NCBI RefSeq assembly: GCF_016863095.1
Contig: NZ_BOOF01000005.1
Location: forward strand, 248,001 to 312,000
Direction of reading: 5' to 3'
DNA from: Microbispora siamensis
GTDB lineage: Bacteria; Actinomycetota; Actinomycetes; Streptosporangiales; Streptosporangiaceae
DNA: 64,000 nt
Shown: in pieces, positions 1 through 6,915 of the stretch
Layout of the letters: each line of letters starts with the position of its first letter
Numbering within the stretch: position 1 is the first letter of the stretch
Made by a program: the position numbers and the translations under genes
Notes under the pieces: generated by a model
Told to the model about the DNA's origin: nothing
The model's database searches: none
What the model saw: the letters and a program-made list of their open reading frames with translations, nothing else

Positions 1-2
1 GC

Positions 3-569
3 GCGGGCGCCACCGACCCCGGCTGGCCGGTCGCCGGCAGCTACCCGCCGGTCCCCGCCGCCTCCGCCCCCACGACGGACCCCTCCTGGACGGGCGCCCG
101 CGACGTGCTCGACGACCCGGAACCGCCGCGCGGCGCGTCCTCCTGGCCGAACGCGGAGACCTACCAGACCCCGGCCTACGACGGCTACTCGTCCACCTAC
201 TCGGCGGAGGGCGGCTACCCGGCCGCCTCGACGCCGTCGCCCGCCGCGCCCTCCACCCCGTCGTACGAGGTGAGCACGGGCTGGGCGACCATCGACGCCT
301 CTGACACGGTGACCGGCTCGGGCCCGGGGACCGCCTCGCCGTACGAGTCGGCGGGCTACGACGCGCCGTCGGGGCAGAGCCAGTACGGCTACGACCGGCA
401 GCAGCAGGGATACGGCGGCACCCATCCGTCGTGGCCCGAGCAGAACGCCGCCGATGGAAGCTGGCCCTCCTACGACGAGGTCCACGGCGAGACCCCCACC
501 TCGGCGAGCGGACGGCGGCGGGGCAGCCACCGCAACCCGGAGAGCGACTATCCCGACTACTACCGGTGA
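3..569 (+). CDS. C-terminal part of a Ser/Pro/Tyr/Gly-rich protein (5' end outside window)
   Basis: The frame is open from base 3 to the TGA at 567-569, so about 188 codons of a gene that begins before the window are visible. A GTG at 105 could be read as a start, but the uninterrupted frame before it argues against that. The visible part is low complexity (Pro, Ser, Tyr, Gly, Asp, Ala), without membrane segments or a recognisable domain, and ends in a basic patch (GRRRGSHR) followed by an acidic Tyr-rich tail. It reads as a disordered tail of a larger protein. The function cannot be told from this end. Confidence 0.75.
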   Translation, partial: AGATDPGWPVAGSYPPVPAASAPTTDPSWTGARDVLDDPEPPRGASSWPNAETYQTPAYDGYSSTYSAEGGYPAASTPSPAAPSTPSYEVSTGWATIDASDTVTGSGPGTASPYESAGYDAPSGQSQYGYDRQQQGYGGTHPSWPEQNAADGSWPSYDEVHGETPTSASGRRRGSHRNPESDYPDYYR

Positions 570-602
570 TTTTCCCGTTCCCTGCCTGGTGACGGCCTCC
601 GC

Positions 603-621
603 GGCTGACATATTGTCAGCC
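603..621. promoter_or_regulatory. Perfect 8+8 bp inverted repeat directly before the SulP start codon
   Basis: GGCTGACA-TAT-TGTCAGCC spans 603-621 and ends one base before the ATG at 623. It could be a repressor operator, or an mRNA hairpin covering the initiation site, because no clear Shine-Dalgarno sequence lies between it and the ATG. No regulator gene is adjacent. Confidence 0.55.
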
Positions 622-622
622 C

Positions 623-2887
623 ATGACAATCAGTGACGACACGATCTCGCCACGTGACTGGAAGTCCGTACTCCGGCACGATGTGCCCGCATCGCTGGTG
701 GTCTTCCTGGTGGCGGTGCCGCTGTCGCTCGGCATCGCGGTCGCGTCCGGCGCGCCGGTGGCGGCCGGGCTCGTCGCCGCCGTGGTCGGCGGCGTGGTGG
801 CCGGCGCCCTCGGCGGGTCCGTCGTCCAGGTGAGCGGCCCGGCCGCCGGGCTGTCCCTGGTGGTCGCCGAGCTCGTCCACACGTACGGCTGGCGCGCCAC
901 ATGCGCCATCACCGTCATGGCCGGCCTCCTCCAGTTGGCCCTGGGCGGGCTGAAGGTGGCGCGGGCGGCGCTCGGAGTCTCCCCCGCCGTCGTCCACGGC
1001 ATGCTCGCCGGGGTCGGCGTGGTGATCGCGCTGTCCCAGCTGCACATCGTGCTCGGCGGTTCGCCGCAGCGCTCCGCGCTGGAGAACGTCCTCGAACTCC
1101 CCGCCCAGATCCTCGACAACCACACGCACGCGGTCATGATCGGCGTCCTCACGATCGGGGTCCTGCTCGTGTGGAGCCGGATCCCCCGGCTGCGCGCCGT
1201 GCCCGCCCCGCTCGCCGCGCTGATGGTCGCCACGCTGACGGCCGCGGTGACGGGCTGGGACCTGACGAAGGTGGATCTGAAGGGCGGATTCTCCTCCGTC
1301 CAGGGACCTCTGATGCCGCAGGGCGACTGGCACGCGATCGCCGGGGCCGTCCTGCTCGTCGCCCTCCTCGCCGGAGTGGAGTCGCTGCTGACCTGCGTGG
1401 CGTCCAACCGCCTGCACGACGGTCCCCGCGCCGACCTCGACCGTGAACTGACCGCGCAGGGCGTGGCGAACGCGGTGTCCGGCGCGCTGGGCGGCCTCCC
1501 GGTCGCGGGCGTCGTCGTGCGTACGACCACCAACGCCCGGGCGGGCGCCCGGAGCCGCTGGTCCACGGTGCTCCACGGGGTGTGGGTGCTGCTGTTCACC
1601 ACGGCCTGCGCCTGGATGATCGCGCTGATCCCCTTGGAGGCGCTCGCGGCGCTGCTGCTGTTCATCGGCGTGCAGATGGTCAACCTCGGGCACGTCCGCA
1701 ACCTGCGCAGCCACCGCGAGATGCCGGTCTACTTCGTGACGATGGCCGGAGTCGTGCTGATCGGCCTGGCCGAGGGCGTGGCGATCGGCCTCGGGCTGGC
1801 CGCCCTGCTCGCCCTGCGCCGCCTGGCCTGGGTCTCGGTCGACGTACGGCAGGCGGGCGAGCGGCGCTGGCGCGTCGTCGTCACCGGGTCGCTGACGTTC
1901 CTCGGCGTGCCCCGGCTGACCGAGGCATTGCGCGGCATCCCCGCGGGGGCCGCGGTCGAGCTCGACCTTCACCTCGACTTCATGGACAACGCCGCCTTCG
2001 AGGCGCTGCACGCCTGGCGGCTCCAGCACGAACGCACCGGCGGTGCGATCGACGTGGACGAGCCGCACGGCGAGTGGTACTCCGCCGCGATCGACGGCGT
2101 CCGCCTGTTCCCGGCCAGGATCCCGCCCCGGCACGACCGCTGGTGGCTGCCCTGGGCCTACCGGCGACGCCCCCGTCCCATGGACGCCGCCGGGTCCTAC
2201 GCCGTGATCGGCGCGGACGGCGGGAGCCACGACGACGTTCCCGTGGTCTGCGAGCCGCAGGGCGTGCCCGACCTGCTGGAGGGGACGCGGGAGTTCCAGC
2301 GCCGGACCGCGCCGATGGTCCGCCCGCTGCTTCACCGCATGGCCCGTAAGCAGTCGCCGTCGCACCTGTTCATCACCTGCGCGGACTCCCGCATCGTGCC
2401 GAACATCATCACCGCGAGCGGTCCCGGCGACCTGTTCACGCTGCGCAACATCGGCAACCTCGTGCCGCGCGCCGGCGCCACCCCCGCCGACGACTCGGTC
2501 GCGGCCACGATCGAGTACGCCGTGAAGGTCCTCGATGTGCGCACGATCACGGTCTGCGGGCACTCGGGATGCGGTGCGATGGCCGCCCTGCTGGGCGAGG
2601 TGCCCGACCTGCCCGCGCTGCGCAACTGGCTGCGGCACGGGCGGCAGAGCCTGGCGAGGTTCGTGGCCGCCGAGCCGGGTGACGACGACGCCGGGCCGCT
2701 CGACCGGCTCTGCCGGACCAACGTGATCCAGCAGCTCGAGAACCTGCGGACCCACCCGTTCGTGGACACCCTCGTACGGGCGGGGAAGCTGGAGCTCACG
2801 GGCCTGTACTTCGACATCGGCGCGGCGCGGGTGCACGTGCTGGAGCAGGAGCGCTTCACACCGGTGCCCGAACTGCGCACCGGCTGA
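623..2887 (+). CDS. SulP-family anion transporter fused to a beta-carbonic anhydrase
   Basis: A 754-residue protein in two halves. Residues about 15-400 form a multi-span SulP (SLC26-type) permease, followed by a STAS-like segment at about 405-485. Residues about 540-750 are a beta-class carbonic anhydrase with both zinc-ligand motifs: CADSR at 586-590 and HSGC at 647-650. The same fusion is known in M. tuberculosis Rv3273 (764 residues). The likely job is inner-membrane uptake of bicarbonate or another anion, with CO2/bicarbonate interconversion on the cytoplasmic side; the substrate is inferred. It starts at ATG 623 just after a palindrome and 53 bases after the preceding gene. Confidence 0.9.
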   Translation: MTISDDTISPRDWKSVLRHDVPASLVVFLVAVPLSLGIAVASGAPVAAGLVAAVVGGVVAGALGGSVVQVSGPAAGLSLVVAELVHTYGWRATCAITVMAGLLQLALGGLKVARAALGVSPAVVHGMLAGVGVVIALSQLHIVLGGSPQRSALENVLELPAQILDNHTHAVMIGVLTIGVLLVWSRIPRLRAVPAPLAALMVATLTAAVTGWDLTKVDLKGGFSSVQGPLMPQGDWHAIAGAVLLVALLAGVESLLTCVASNRLHDGPRADLDRELTAQGVANAVSGALGGLPVAGVVVRTTTNARAGARSRWSTVLHGVWVLLFTTACAWMIALIPLEALAALLLFIGVQMVNLGHVRNLRSHREMPVYFVTMAGVVLIGLAEGVAIGLGLAALLALRRLAWVSVDVRQAGERRWRVVVTGSLTFLGVPRLTEALRGIPAGAAVELDLHLDFMDNAAFEALHAWRLQHERTGGAIDVDEPHGEWYSAAIDGVRLFPARIPPRHDRWWLPWAYRRRPRPMDAAGSYAVIGADGGSHDDVPVVCEPQGVPDLLEGTREFQRRTAPMVRPLLHRMARKQSPSHLFITCADSRIVPNIITASGPGDLFTLRNIGNLVPRAGATPADDSVAATIEYAVKVLDVRTITVCGHSGCGAMAALLGEVPDLPALRNWLRHGRQSLARFVAAEPGDDDAGPLDRLCRTNVIQQLENLRTHPFVDTLVRAGKLELTGLYFDIGAARVHVLEQERFTPVPELRTG

Positions 2888-2998
2888 GCCCCGCTCCGGT
2901 GGAGTCGGGAGGGACGGCGAGCTTCGCTGTGAGCGGATCATGTCCGCCGACCGTGAAACGGGGCCTACGCCGGGCCCGGGCGGGCCAAGGATGACCGT

Positions 2999-4009
2999 AT
3001 GAAGATTCTGGTAATCGGCGGTTCGGTGTTTCTCGGACGCGCCATCGTGGAGGAGGCGCTGCGGCGCGGTCACGAGGTCACGACGTTCAACCGGGGCAGG
3101 AGCGGGACGGACCTGCCCGGTGTGGAGGCGGTGCGCGGCGACCGCGAGGTCACCGACGATCTGCGGCGGCTCGCCGACGGCAGGCAGTGGGACGCGGTGG
3201 TCGACGTGTGCGGGTTCGTCCCCCGCGTCGTCCTGGAGTCGGTGCGGACGCTGTCGGGGCACGCTCCGCACTACACGTTCATCTCCAGCATCTCCGCCTA
3301 CCCGGACTGGCCCGACAAGTCCGGCGTCGACGAGACCTTCCCGCTGCACGAGTGCCCGCCGGACGCGGACGCCGAGTTCGGCGACTACGGCGTGCTGAAG
3401 GCCGGCTGCGAGCGGGCGGTCGAGCAGCACTTCGACGGCGGCGCCCTGATCATTCAGCCCGGCCTGATCCTCGGCCCCCACGAGAACGTGGGCCGGCTGC
3501 CCTGGTGGCTCACCCGCATCTCCAGAGGCGGGCGGGTGCTCGCCCCCGGCAACCCGGCGCTGCCGATGCAGCTCATCGACGCCCGGGACATCGCGGCGTT
3601 CACCCTCGACCAGGCGGCCAAGGGCACCACCGGCCGCTACATGACGGGCGGGGTGCACGGCAACACGACGTACGGCGGCTGGCTGAACGACTGCGTGGAG
3701 GTCACCGGCTCCGACGCGGAGCTGGTGTGGGTCGACGACACGTTCCTGGCGGACCAGGGCGTGGAGATGTGGACCGAGCTTCCGCTGTGGGCTCCGGAGA
3801 CGGGCCACCAGGGCGTGTGGACGCACTCCTCCGCGAAGGCCATCGCCGCAGGCCTCACTTGCCGGCCCGTGCGGGAGACCGTCCGGGACACCTGGGAGTG
3901 GCTGAAGGACATCCCGGAGGAGCAGCGTAGTTTCGGCGGCCAGATGCACCACGGCATCGACCCGGAGAAGGAGGCGCGCATCCTCGCTGCCTGGGACGCC
4001 CGCTCCTGA
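2999..4009 (+). CDS. NAD(P)-dependent epimerase/reductase of the extended SDR type
   Basis: A 336-residue Rossmann protein. The N-terminus carries a glycine motif (GGSVFLG, residues 7-13) and a basic residue after beta-2 (FNRGRSG) that suggests NADP preference. A YGVLK segment near residue 131 supplies the Tyr-x-x-x-Lys catalytic pair. The C-terminal half resembles the substrate-binding region of NAD-dependent epimerase/dehydratase proteins. AAGGA lies 7 bases before ATG 2999. No pathway partner is adjacent, so the substrate is unknown. The family call is secure; the reaction is not. Confidence 0.85.
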   Translation: MKILVIGGSVFLGRAIVEEALRRGHEVTTFNRGRSGTDLPGVEAVRGDREVTDDLRRLADGRQWDAVVDVCGFVPRVVLESVRTLSGHAPHYTFISSISAYPDWPDKSGVDETFPLHECPPDADAEFGDYGVLKAGCERAVEQHFDGGALIIQPGLILGPHENVGRLPWWLTRISRGGRVLAPGNPALPMQLIDARDIAAFTLDQAAKGTTGRYMTGGVHGNTTYGGWLNDCVEVTGSDAELVWVDDTFLADQGVEMWTELPLWAPETGHQGVWTHSSAKAIAAGLTCRPVRETVRDTWEWLKDIPEEQRSFGGQMHHGIDPEKEARILAAWDARS

Positions 4010-4081
4010 CCGTGACCGTCGCCCGCGTGCGGGCGGGCGGGGGCGGCGGACTCCCCTGCCGGAGTCGTGTGCGCGGAGCCG

Positions 4082-4087
4082 TAGGCT
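4082..4087 (+). promoter_or_regulatory. -10 box TAGGCT; leaderless start of the PemK-like gene
   Basis: TAGGCT fits the actinobacterial TAnnnT -10 pattern. It lies 7 bases before the ATG at 4095, and no Shine-Dalgarno sequence is present, so the transcript probably starts at or next to the start codon. Confidence 0.4.
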
Positions 4088-4094
4088 GTCGGCC

Positions 4095-4727
4095 ATGATC
4101 TGGGTGGTTGTGATCGTGGCCGTGCTGGTCGTGTTCGGCGGGCTCGGCATGGCCGGACGCCTGCCGGGAACCTCACGGCGACGGTCCGCGCCGCGCCCCT
4201 CCCCGGGAGGCCGCCCGTCAGGCCGCGCCGGCCGGACCGCGCGGCCCGGAGGACGTGCCCCGGCCTCGCGGCCGGGCACCAGGCCCGGTGGCGGCGCCGC
4301 TCCCCACGCGAGGCGCGGCACCGCCTCCGGGACCGGGACCCGGGGCGGGGGCCGCCCGGCGACGGGCGGCGAGGCGGGCGTGCGCGGCGGTGCGGCCACG
4401 CAGGCCGGTCCGCGCCCGGGTGAGATCTGGTGGGCCGACGTGCCCTACGAGGACGGGCCGGGCCACAAGGTGCGCCCCTGTGTGGTGCTCAGGACCTACC
4501 GGGGCGGCGCCGAGGTCCTGAAGATCACGAGCCAGGACCGCAGCGACCGCGCCGACCACGTGGAGATCCCCACCCGCACGTGGGACCCGGACGCCGACCA
4601 CAACAGCTTCCTCGACCTCACCGGCCCGGTCCGCGTGCCCGTCGCCGATTTCCAGGACAGGGCGGGCACGCTCGACGCGCGCGTCTGGCGGCAGGTCTGC
4701 CGCCTCCACGAGATCACGCCTAACTGA
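4095..4727 (+). CDS. Membrane-anchored PemK/MazF-like protein
   Basis: A 210-residue protein in three parts. Residues 1-24 are a strongly hydrophobic segment (MIWVVVIVAVLVVFGGLG). About 85 residues of Arg/Pro/Gly-rich linker follow. The C-terminal ~100 residues begin with PGEIWWADVPY and contain KVRPCVVL, the hallmark of the PemK/MazF (CcdB-fold) ribonuclease family. Classical MazF toxins are soluble, about 110 residues long, and encoded with an antitoxin. Here there is an added anchor and linker and no small antitoxin gene next to it. It may therefore be a regulatory or envelope-associated relative and not an active toxin. The domain call is firm; the activity is not established. Confidence 0.85.
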   Translation: MIWVVVIVAVLVVFGGLGMAGRLPGTSRRRSAPRPSPGGRPSGRAGRTARPGGRAPASRPGTRPGGGAAPHARRGTASGTGTRGGGRPATGGEAGVRGGAATQAGPRPGEIWWADVPYEDGPGHKVRPCVVLRTYRGGAEVLKITSQDRSDRADHVEIPTRTWDPDADHNSFLDLTGPVRVPVADFQDRAGTLDARVWRQVCRLHEITPN

Positions 4728-4740
4728 GCCGTACTCCTCT

Positions 4741-4766
4741 GAGACCGGCCACCGAGACCGGCCACC
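4741..4766 (+). repeat. Perfect tandem duplication of a 13-mer
   Basis: GAGACCGGCCACC occurs twice in a row (4741-4753 and 4754-4766) in the gap between the converging PemK-like and TetR genes. It has no inverted partner, so it is not a simple terminator. It looks like a slippage product. Confidence 0.7.
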
Positions 4767-4824
4767 GGCCTCGCCTGCGGCGATGTGGAAGCCACGGAGC
4801 TCGGACGGTGAGCCGGAGGCGTCG

Positions 4825-5574
4825 TCACCGCGATGACGTGGGCCCCTGCGGGCCGCCGCGCGGCGGCAGACCGGCGGCGATGCCGTCGAGCAGCCGGTCC
4901 AGGCCGTACGCGAAGCGGGCGTCACTGGCCATGTACTCCCGCCCGGCCTCCTTCGTCATCCGCTCCAGCATGGGATAGTCGCCCGTCGCGATGAGCGACT
5001 GGATGTAGGACAGGTGCCGGGCCAGCCGCTGGGCCAGCGTGAGCCCCGTCCGCCGCTGCCCCTCCGCCTCGGCCAGCTCGCTCTGGATGTAGCCGTTCAC
5101 GTACGCGAAGACCGTGCCGACGAGGGTCAGCATCTCGTCGATGCTCAGGCCGAGGCCGTCGAGCATGCCGAGGGCGGTCTCCATCAGACGCGCGCTGTTC
5201 GGGCCGGTCTGCGGGCGGCCGGCCGCCAGCGGCGCGAGCCACGGGTGGCGGAGCATGGTGCGCCGGACCTGCCAGGCGAGCCGGCGAAGGCCGTCGGCCC
5301 AGTCGTCCGGCGGCCGTTGGTCCTCCGGCAGGTACTCCCTCACGGCGGTGTCGATCATCAGGTCGAACACCTCGTCCTTGCCGGTCACGTAGCGGTACAG
5401 GGACATCGTGCCCGCGCCGAGATCGGCGGCGAGGCGACGCATGGAGATCGCCTCCAGCCCCTCGGCGTCGGCGATCCCGATCGCCGCCTGCGCGAGGGCG
5501 GCGCGGCTGAAGCTCGGCCGCGGCCCCCGCGCGGGGCGCTCGGGTCGCATCCACAGGTTCTCGTGGCCCGTCAT
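4825..5574 (-). CDS. TetR/AcrR-family transcriptional regulator
   Basis: A 249-residue regulator. Its N-terminal helix-turn-helix lies at about residues 25-70 (RRLAADLGAGTMSLYRYV is the recognition part), followed by a TetR_C ligand-binding domain typical of drug-responsive members. It starts at ATG 5574; a second ATG at 5550 is possible because neither has a strong ribosome site. It is divergent from the orphan ATP synthase subunit a gene, and the 117-base space holds a perfect inverted repeat, so it probably represses that gene and perhaps itself. The inducing ligand is unknown. Confidence 0.92.
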   Translation of the reverse strand: MTGHENLWMRPERPARGPRPSFSRAALAQAAIGIADAEGLEAISMRRLAADLGAGTMSLYRYVTGKDEVFDLMIDTAVREYLPEDQRPPDDWADGLRRLAWQVRRTMLRHPWLAPLAAGRPQTGPNSARLMETALGMLDGLGLSIDEMLTLVGTVFAYVNGYIQSELAEAEGQRRTGLTLAQRLARHLSYIQSLIATGDYPMLERMTKEAGREYMASDARFAYGLDRLLDGIAAGLPPRGGPQGPTSSR

Positions 5575-5643
5575 CGTTGGTCGTCCCAGGTCGTCGCGCT
5601 ATTGCGTACACGGTACCCGGTATGTAGGCTCACATCGAGAAAG

Positions 5644-5660
5644 TGAGTACGACGTACTCA
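5644..5660. promoter_or_regulatory. Candidate TetR operator TGAGTAC-GAC-GTACTCA
   Basis: A perfect inverted repeat with 7 bp arms sits between the divergent tetR and atpB-like genes, 31 bases before the atpB-like ATG. CTCAC (5629-5633) and GTGAG (5643-5647) form a second overlapping pair. The GTACTCA half-site recurs before the next gene at 6492-6498. This placement is what a TetR operator would show. Confidence 0.6.
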
Positions 5661-5691
5661 GTTTTTGGACGGCCGGACGAGGGGATTCCCC

Positions 5692-6480
5692 ATGCCCGTA
5701 AGCCTCGCCGGGGACGAATTCACGGCTCCCGGTCTCGAACTGTTCGACTTTCCGCCGCTGTGGCCCGGCGCGCCGTACTGGCTGACCAAGCCCGTGGTGC
5801 TGGCCGCGGTCGGGGTGATCCTGCTGTGCGCGGTCGCGTGGGGGGCGTTCGCGCGGCCGTCGCTCGTCCCGCGCGGGCTGCAGCACCTCGGCGAGTACGG
5901 CTACCTGTTCGTGCGCGACCAGGTGGCCCGGCCGTTCCTCGGTGCGGACGCCGAGCGGTGGATGCCGTTCCTGCTCAGCCTCTTCTCGGTGATCCTGCTG
6001 TGGAACCTGTTCGGCGCGATCCCGGGAGTGCAGTTCCCGGTGAACTCCCACATCGCCTTCCCGGTGGTGTTCGCCCTGGTCGTGTACGTGATCAAGCTCT
6101 ATCTCGGCTTCCGGCACCACGGGGTGGGCGGATACCTCAAGAGCCTGATGTTCCCGCCCGGCCTGCCGAAGCCGCTCGCGCTGGTCCTCTACGCGCCGCT
6201 CGAACTGCTCTACACATTCGTCACCGCGCCGTTCACCCACGCCGTACGGCTGTTCGCGAACATGTTCGCGGGGCACCTGCTGCTGGCGTTCTTCAGCGCG
6301 GTCGGATTCTGGTTCCTCGTCGAGCAGCCGACCGGGCTCGGGTTCCCGGTGGGCGTCCTCGGCGTGGCCATGGCCGTCGTGATGACCGGCCTGGAGATAT
6401 TCATCCAGTTCCTGCAGGCGTTCCTGTTCACCATGCTGACGGCCATGTACATCGGCAACGCGCTGAACCCGGACCACTGA
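5692..6480 (+). CDS. Stand-alone F0F1 ATP synthase subunit a (AtpB paralogue)
   Basis: A 262-residue polytopic membrane protein that matches ATP synthase subunit a over its full length. It has about six hydrophobic spans, the PFTHAVRLFANMFAGH signature with the essential proton-channel Arg (R186), and the conserved final helix (LQAFLFTMLTAMYIGNAL). Start ATG 5692 is preceded by GAGGGG; a TTG at 5665 in the same frame is weaker. No other ATP synthase gene (c, b, delta, alpha) is present, which is unusual because atpB normally lies inside the atp operon. It is divergent from a TetR regulator and followed by a yiaA-type gene. It may swap into the housekeeping enzyme under a particular stress; that is inference. 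Confidence 0.88.
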   Translation: MPVSLAGDEFTAPGLELFDFPPLWPGAPYWLTKPVVLAAVGVILLCAVAWGAFARPSLVPRGLQHLGEYGYLFVRDQVARPFLGADAERWMPFLLSLFSVILLWNLFGAIPGVQFPVNSHIAFPVVFALVVYVIKLYLGFRHHGVGGYLKSLMFPPGLPKPLALVLYAPLELLYTFVTAPFTHAVRLFANMFAGHLLLAFFSAVGFWFLVEQPTGLGFPVGVLGVAMAVVMTGLEIFIQFLQAFLFTMLTAMYIGNALNPDH

Positions 6481-6491
6481 AGCGGGCGCTC

Positions 6492-6512
6492 GTACTCACC
6501 GGTAACTGAGTA
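6492..6512. promoter_or_regulatory. Second GTACTCA/TGAGTA element between atpB-like and yiaA-like genes
   Basis: GTACTCA (6492-6498) and TGAGTA (6507-6512) form an inverted pair separated by 8 bases. They are the same half-site words as in the operator at 5644-5660, but in outward order. This suggests a second binding site for the neighbouring TetR protein upstream of the yiaA-like gene. Confidence 0.4.
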
Positions 6513-6556
6513 TCGGCGCTCATGCCCGGCAGGCGTACGCCGCGGACGATGGCATC

Positions 6557-6841
6557 ATGGCGAAACCGGTGAAACCCTCGACGACGACGGCCTTCTACGT
6601 CCAGGCCGTCATCTCGTTCGCGATCTCCCTCGTGGGCCTGGCGGTCGGCATCCTCTACCTTCCGGTGACGACCTGGGTGCGCTCCTTCCTCGCCCTCGGA
6701 CTGATGTACGTGGTGACCTCGACGTTCACGCTGGCCAAGTGCGTGCGGGACCGGCAGGAGGAGGCGACCGTCGTCAGCCGGGTGGACCAGGCCCGGCTCG
6801 ACAAGCTACTCGCCGAGCACGACCCCTTCCGGACCGAGTGA
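6557..6841 (+). CDS. YiaA/YiaB-family inner membrane protein
   Basis: A 94-residue protein with two hydrophobic helices (residues about 12-33 and 38-58) and a charged cytoplasmic tail. The sequence around TAFYVQAVISF and LYLPVTTWVRSFLALG matches the YiaAB two-helix domain. The family's biochemical role is unknown. It lies 76 bases after the orphan atpB-like gene on the same strand and may share its regulation through the GTACTCA half-sites. Confidence 0.85.
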   Translation: MAKPVKPSTTTAFYVQAVISFAISLVGLAVGILYLPVTTWVRSFLALGLMYVVTSTFTLAKCVRDRQEEATVVSRVDQARLDKLLAEHDPFRTE

Positions 6842-6868
6842 GGGCGAGCCCCGATGGCCGGAAAGAGA

Positions 6869-6898
6869 CGGCCTCGGCCCGTCGCCGGACCGAGGCCG
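6869..6898. terminator. Bidirectional stem-loop between converging genes
   Basis: CGGCCTCGG (6869-6877) pairs with CCGAGGCCG (6890-6898) across a 12-base loop. It sits between the ends of the yiaA-like gene (+) and the cupredoxin-repeat gene (-), and has no T-tract, as is common in actinomycetes. Confidence 0.65.
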
Positions 6899-6915
6899 CC
6901 TGCGGCTGAACGAAC

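Noticed and set aside
560-4399. 1279-residue open frame on the minus strand
   Set aside because: It lies opposite the SulP-carbonic anhydrase and reductase genes, is rich in Arg/Gly/His/Asp-Val repeats typical of antisense frames in GC-rich DNA, and shows no domain.
4728-5574. Antitoxin partner for the PemK/MazF-like protein
   Set aside because: The gap downstream has no small ORF, the next gene is a full TetR regulator on the other strand, and nothing fits in the 85 bases upstream.
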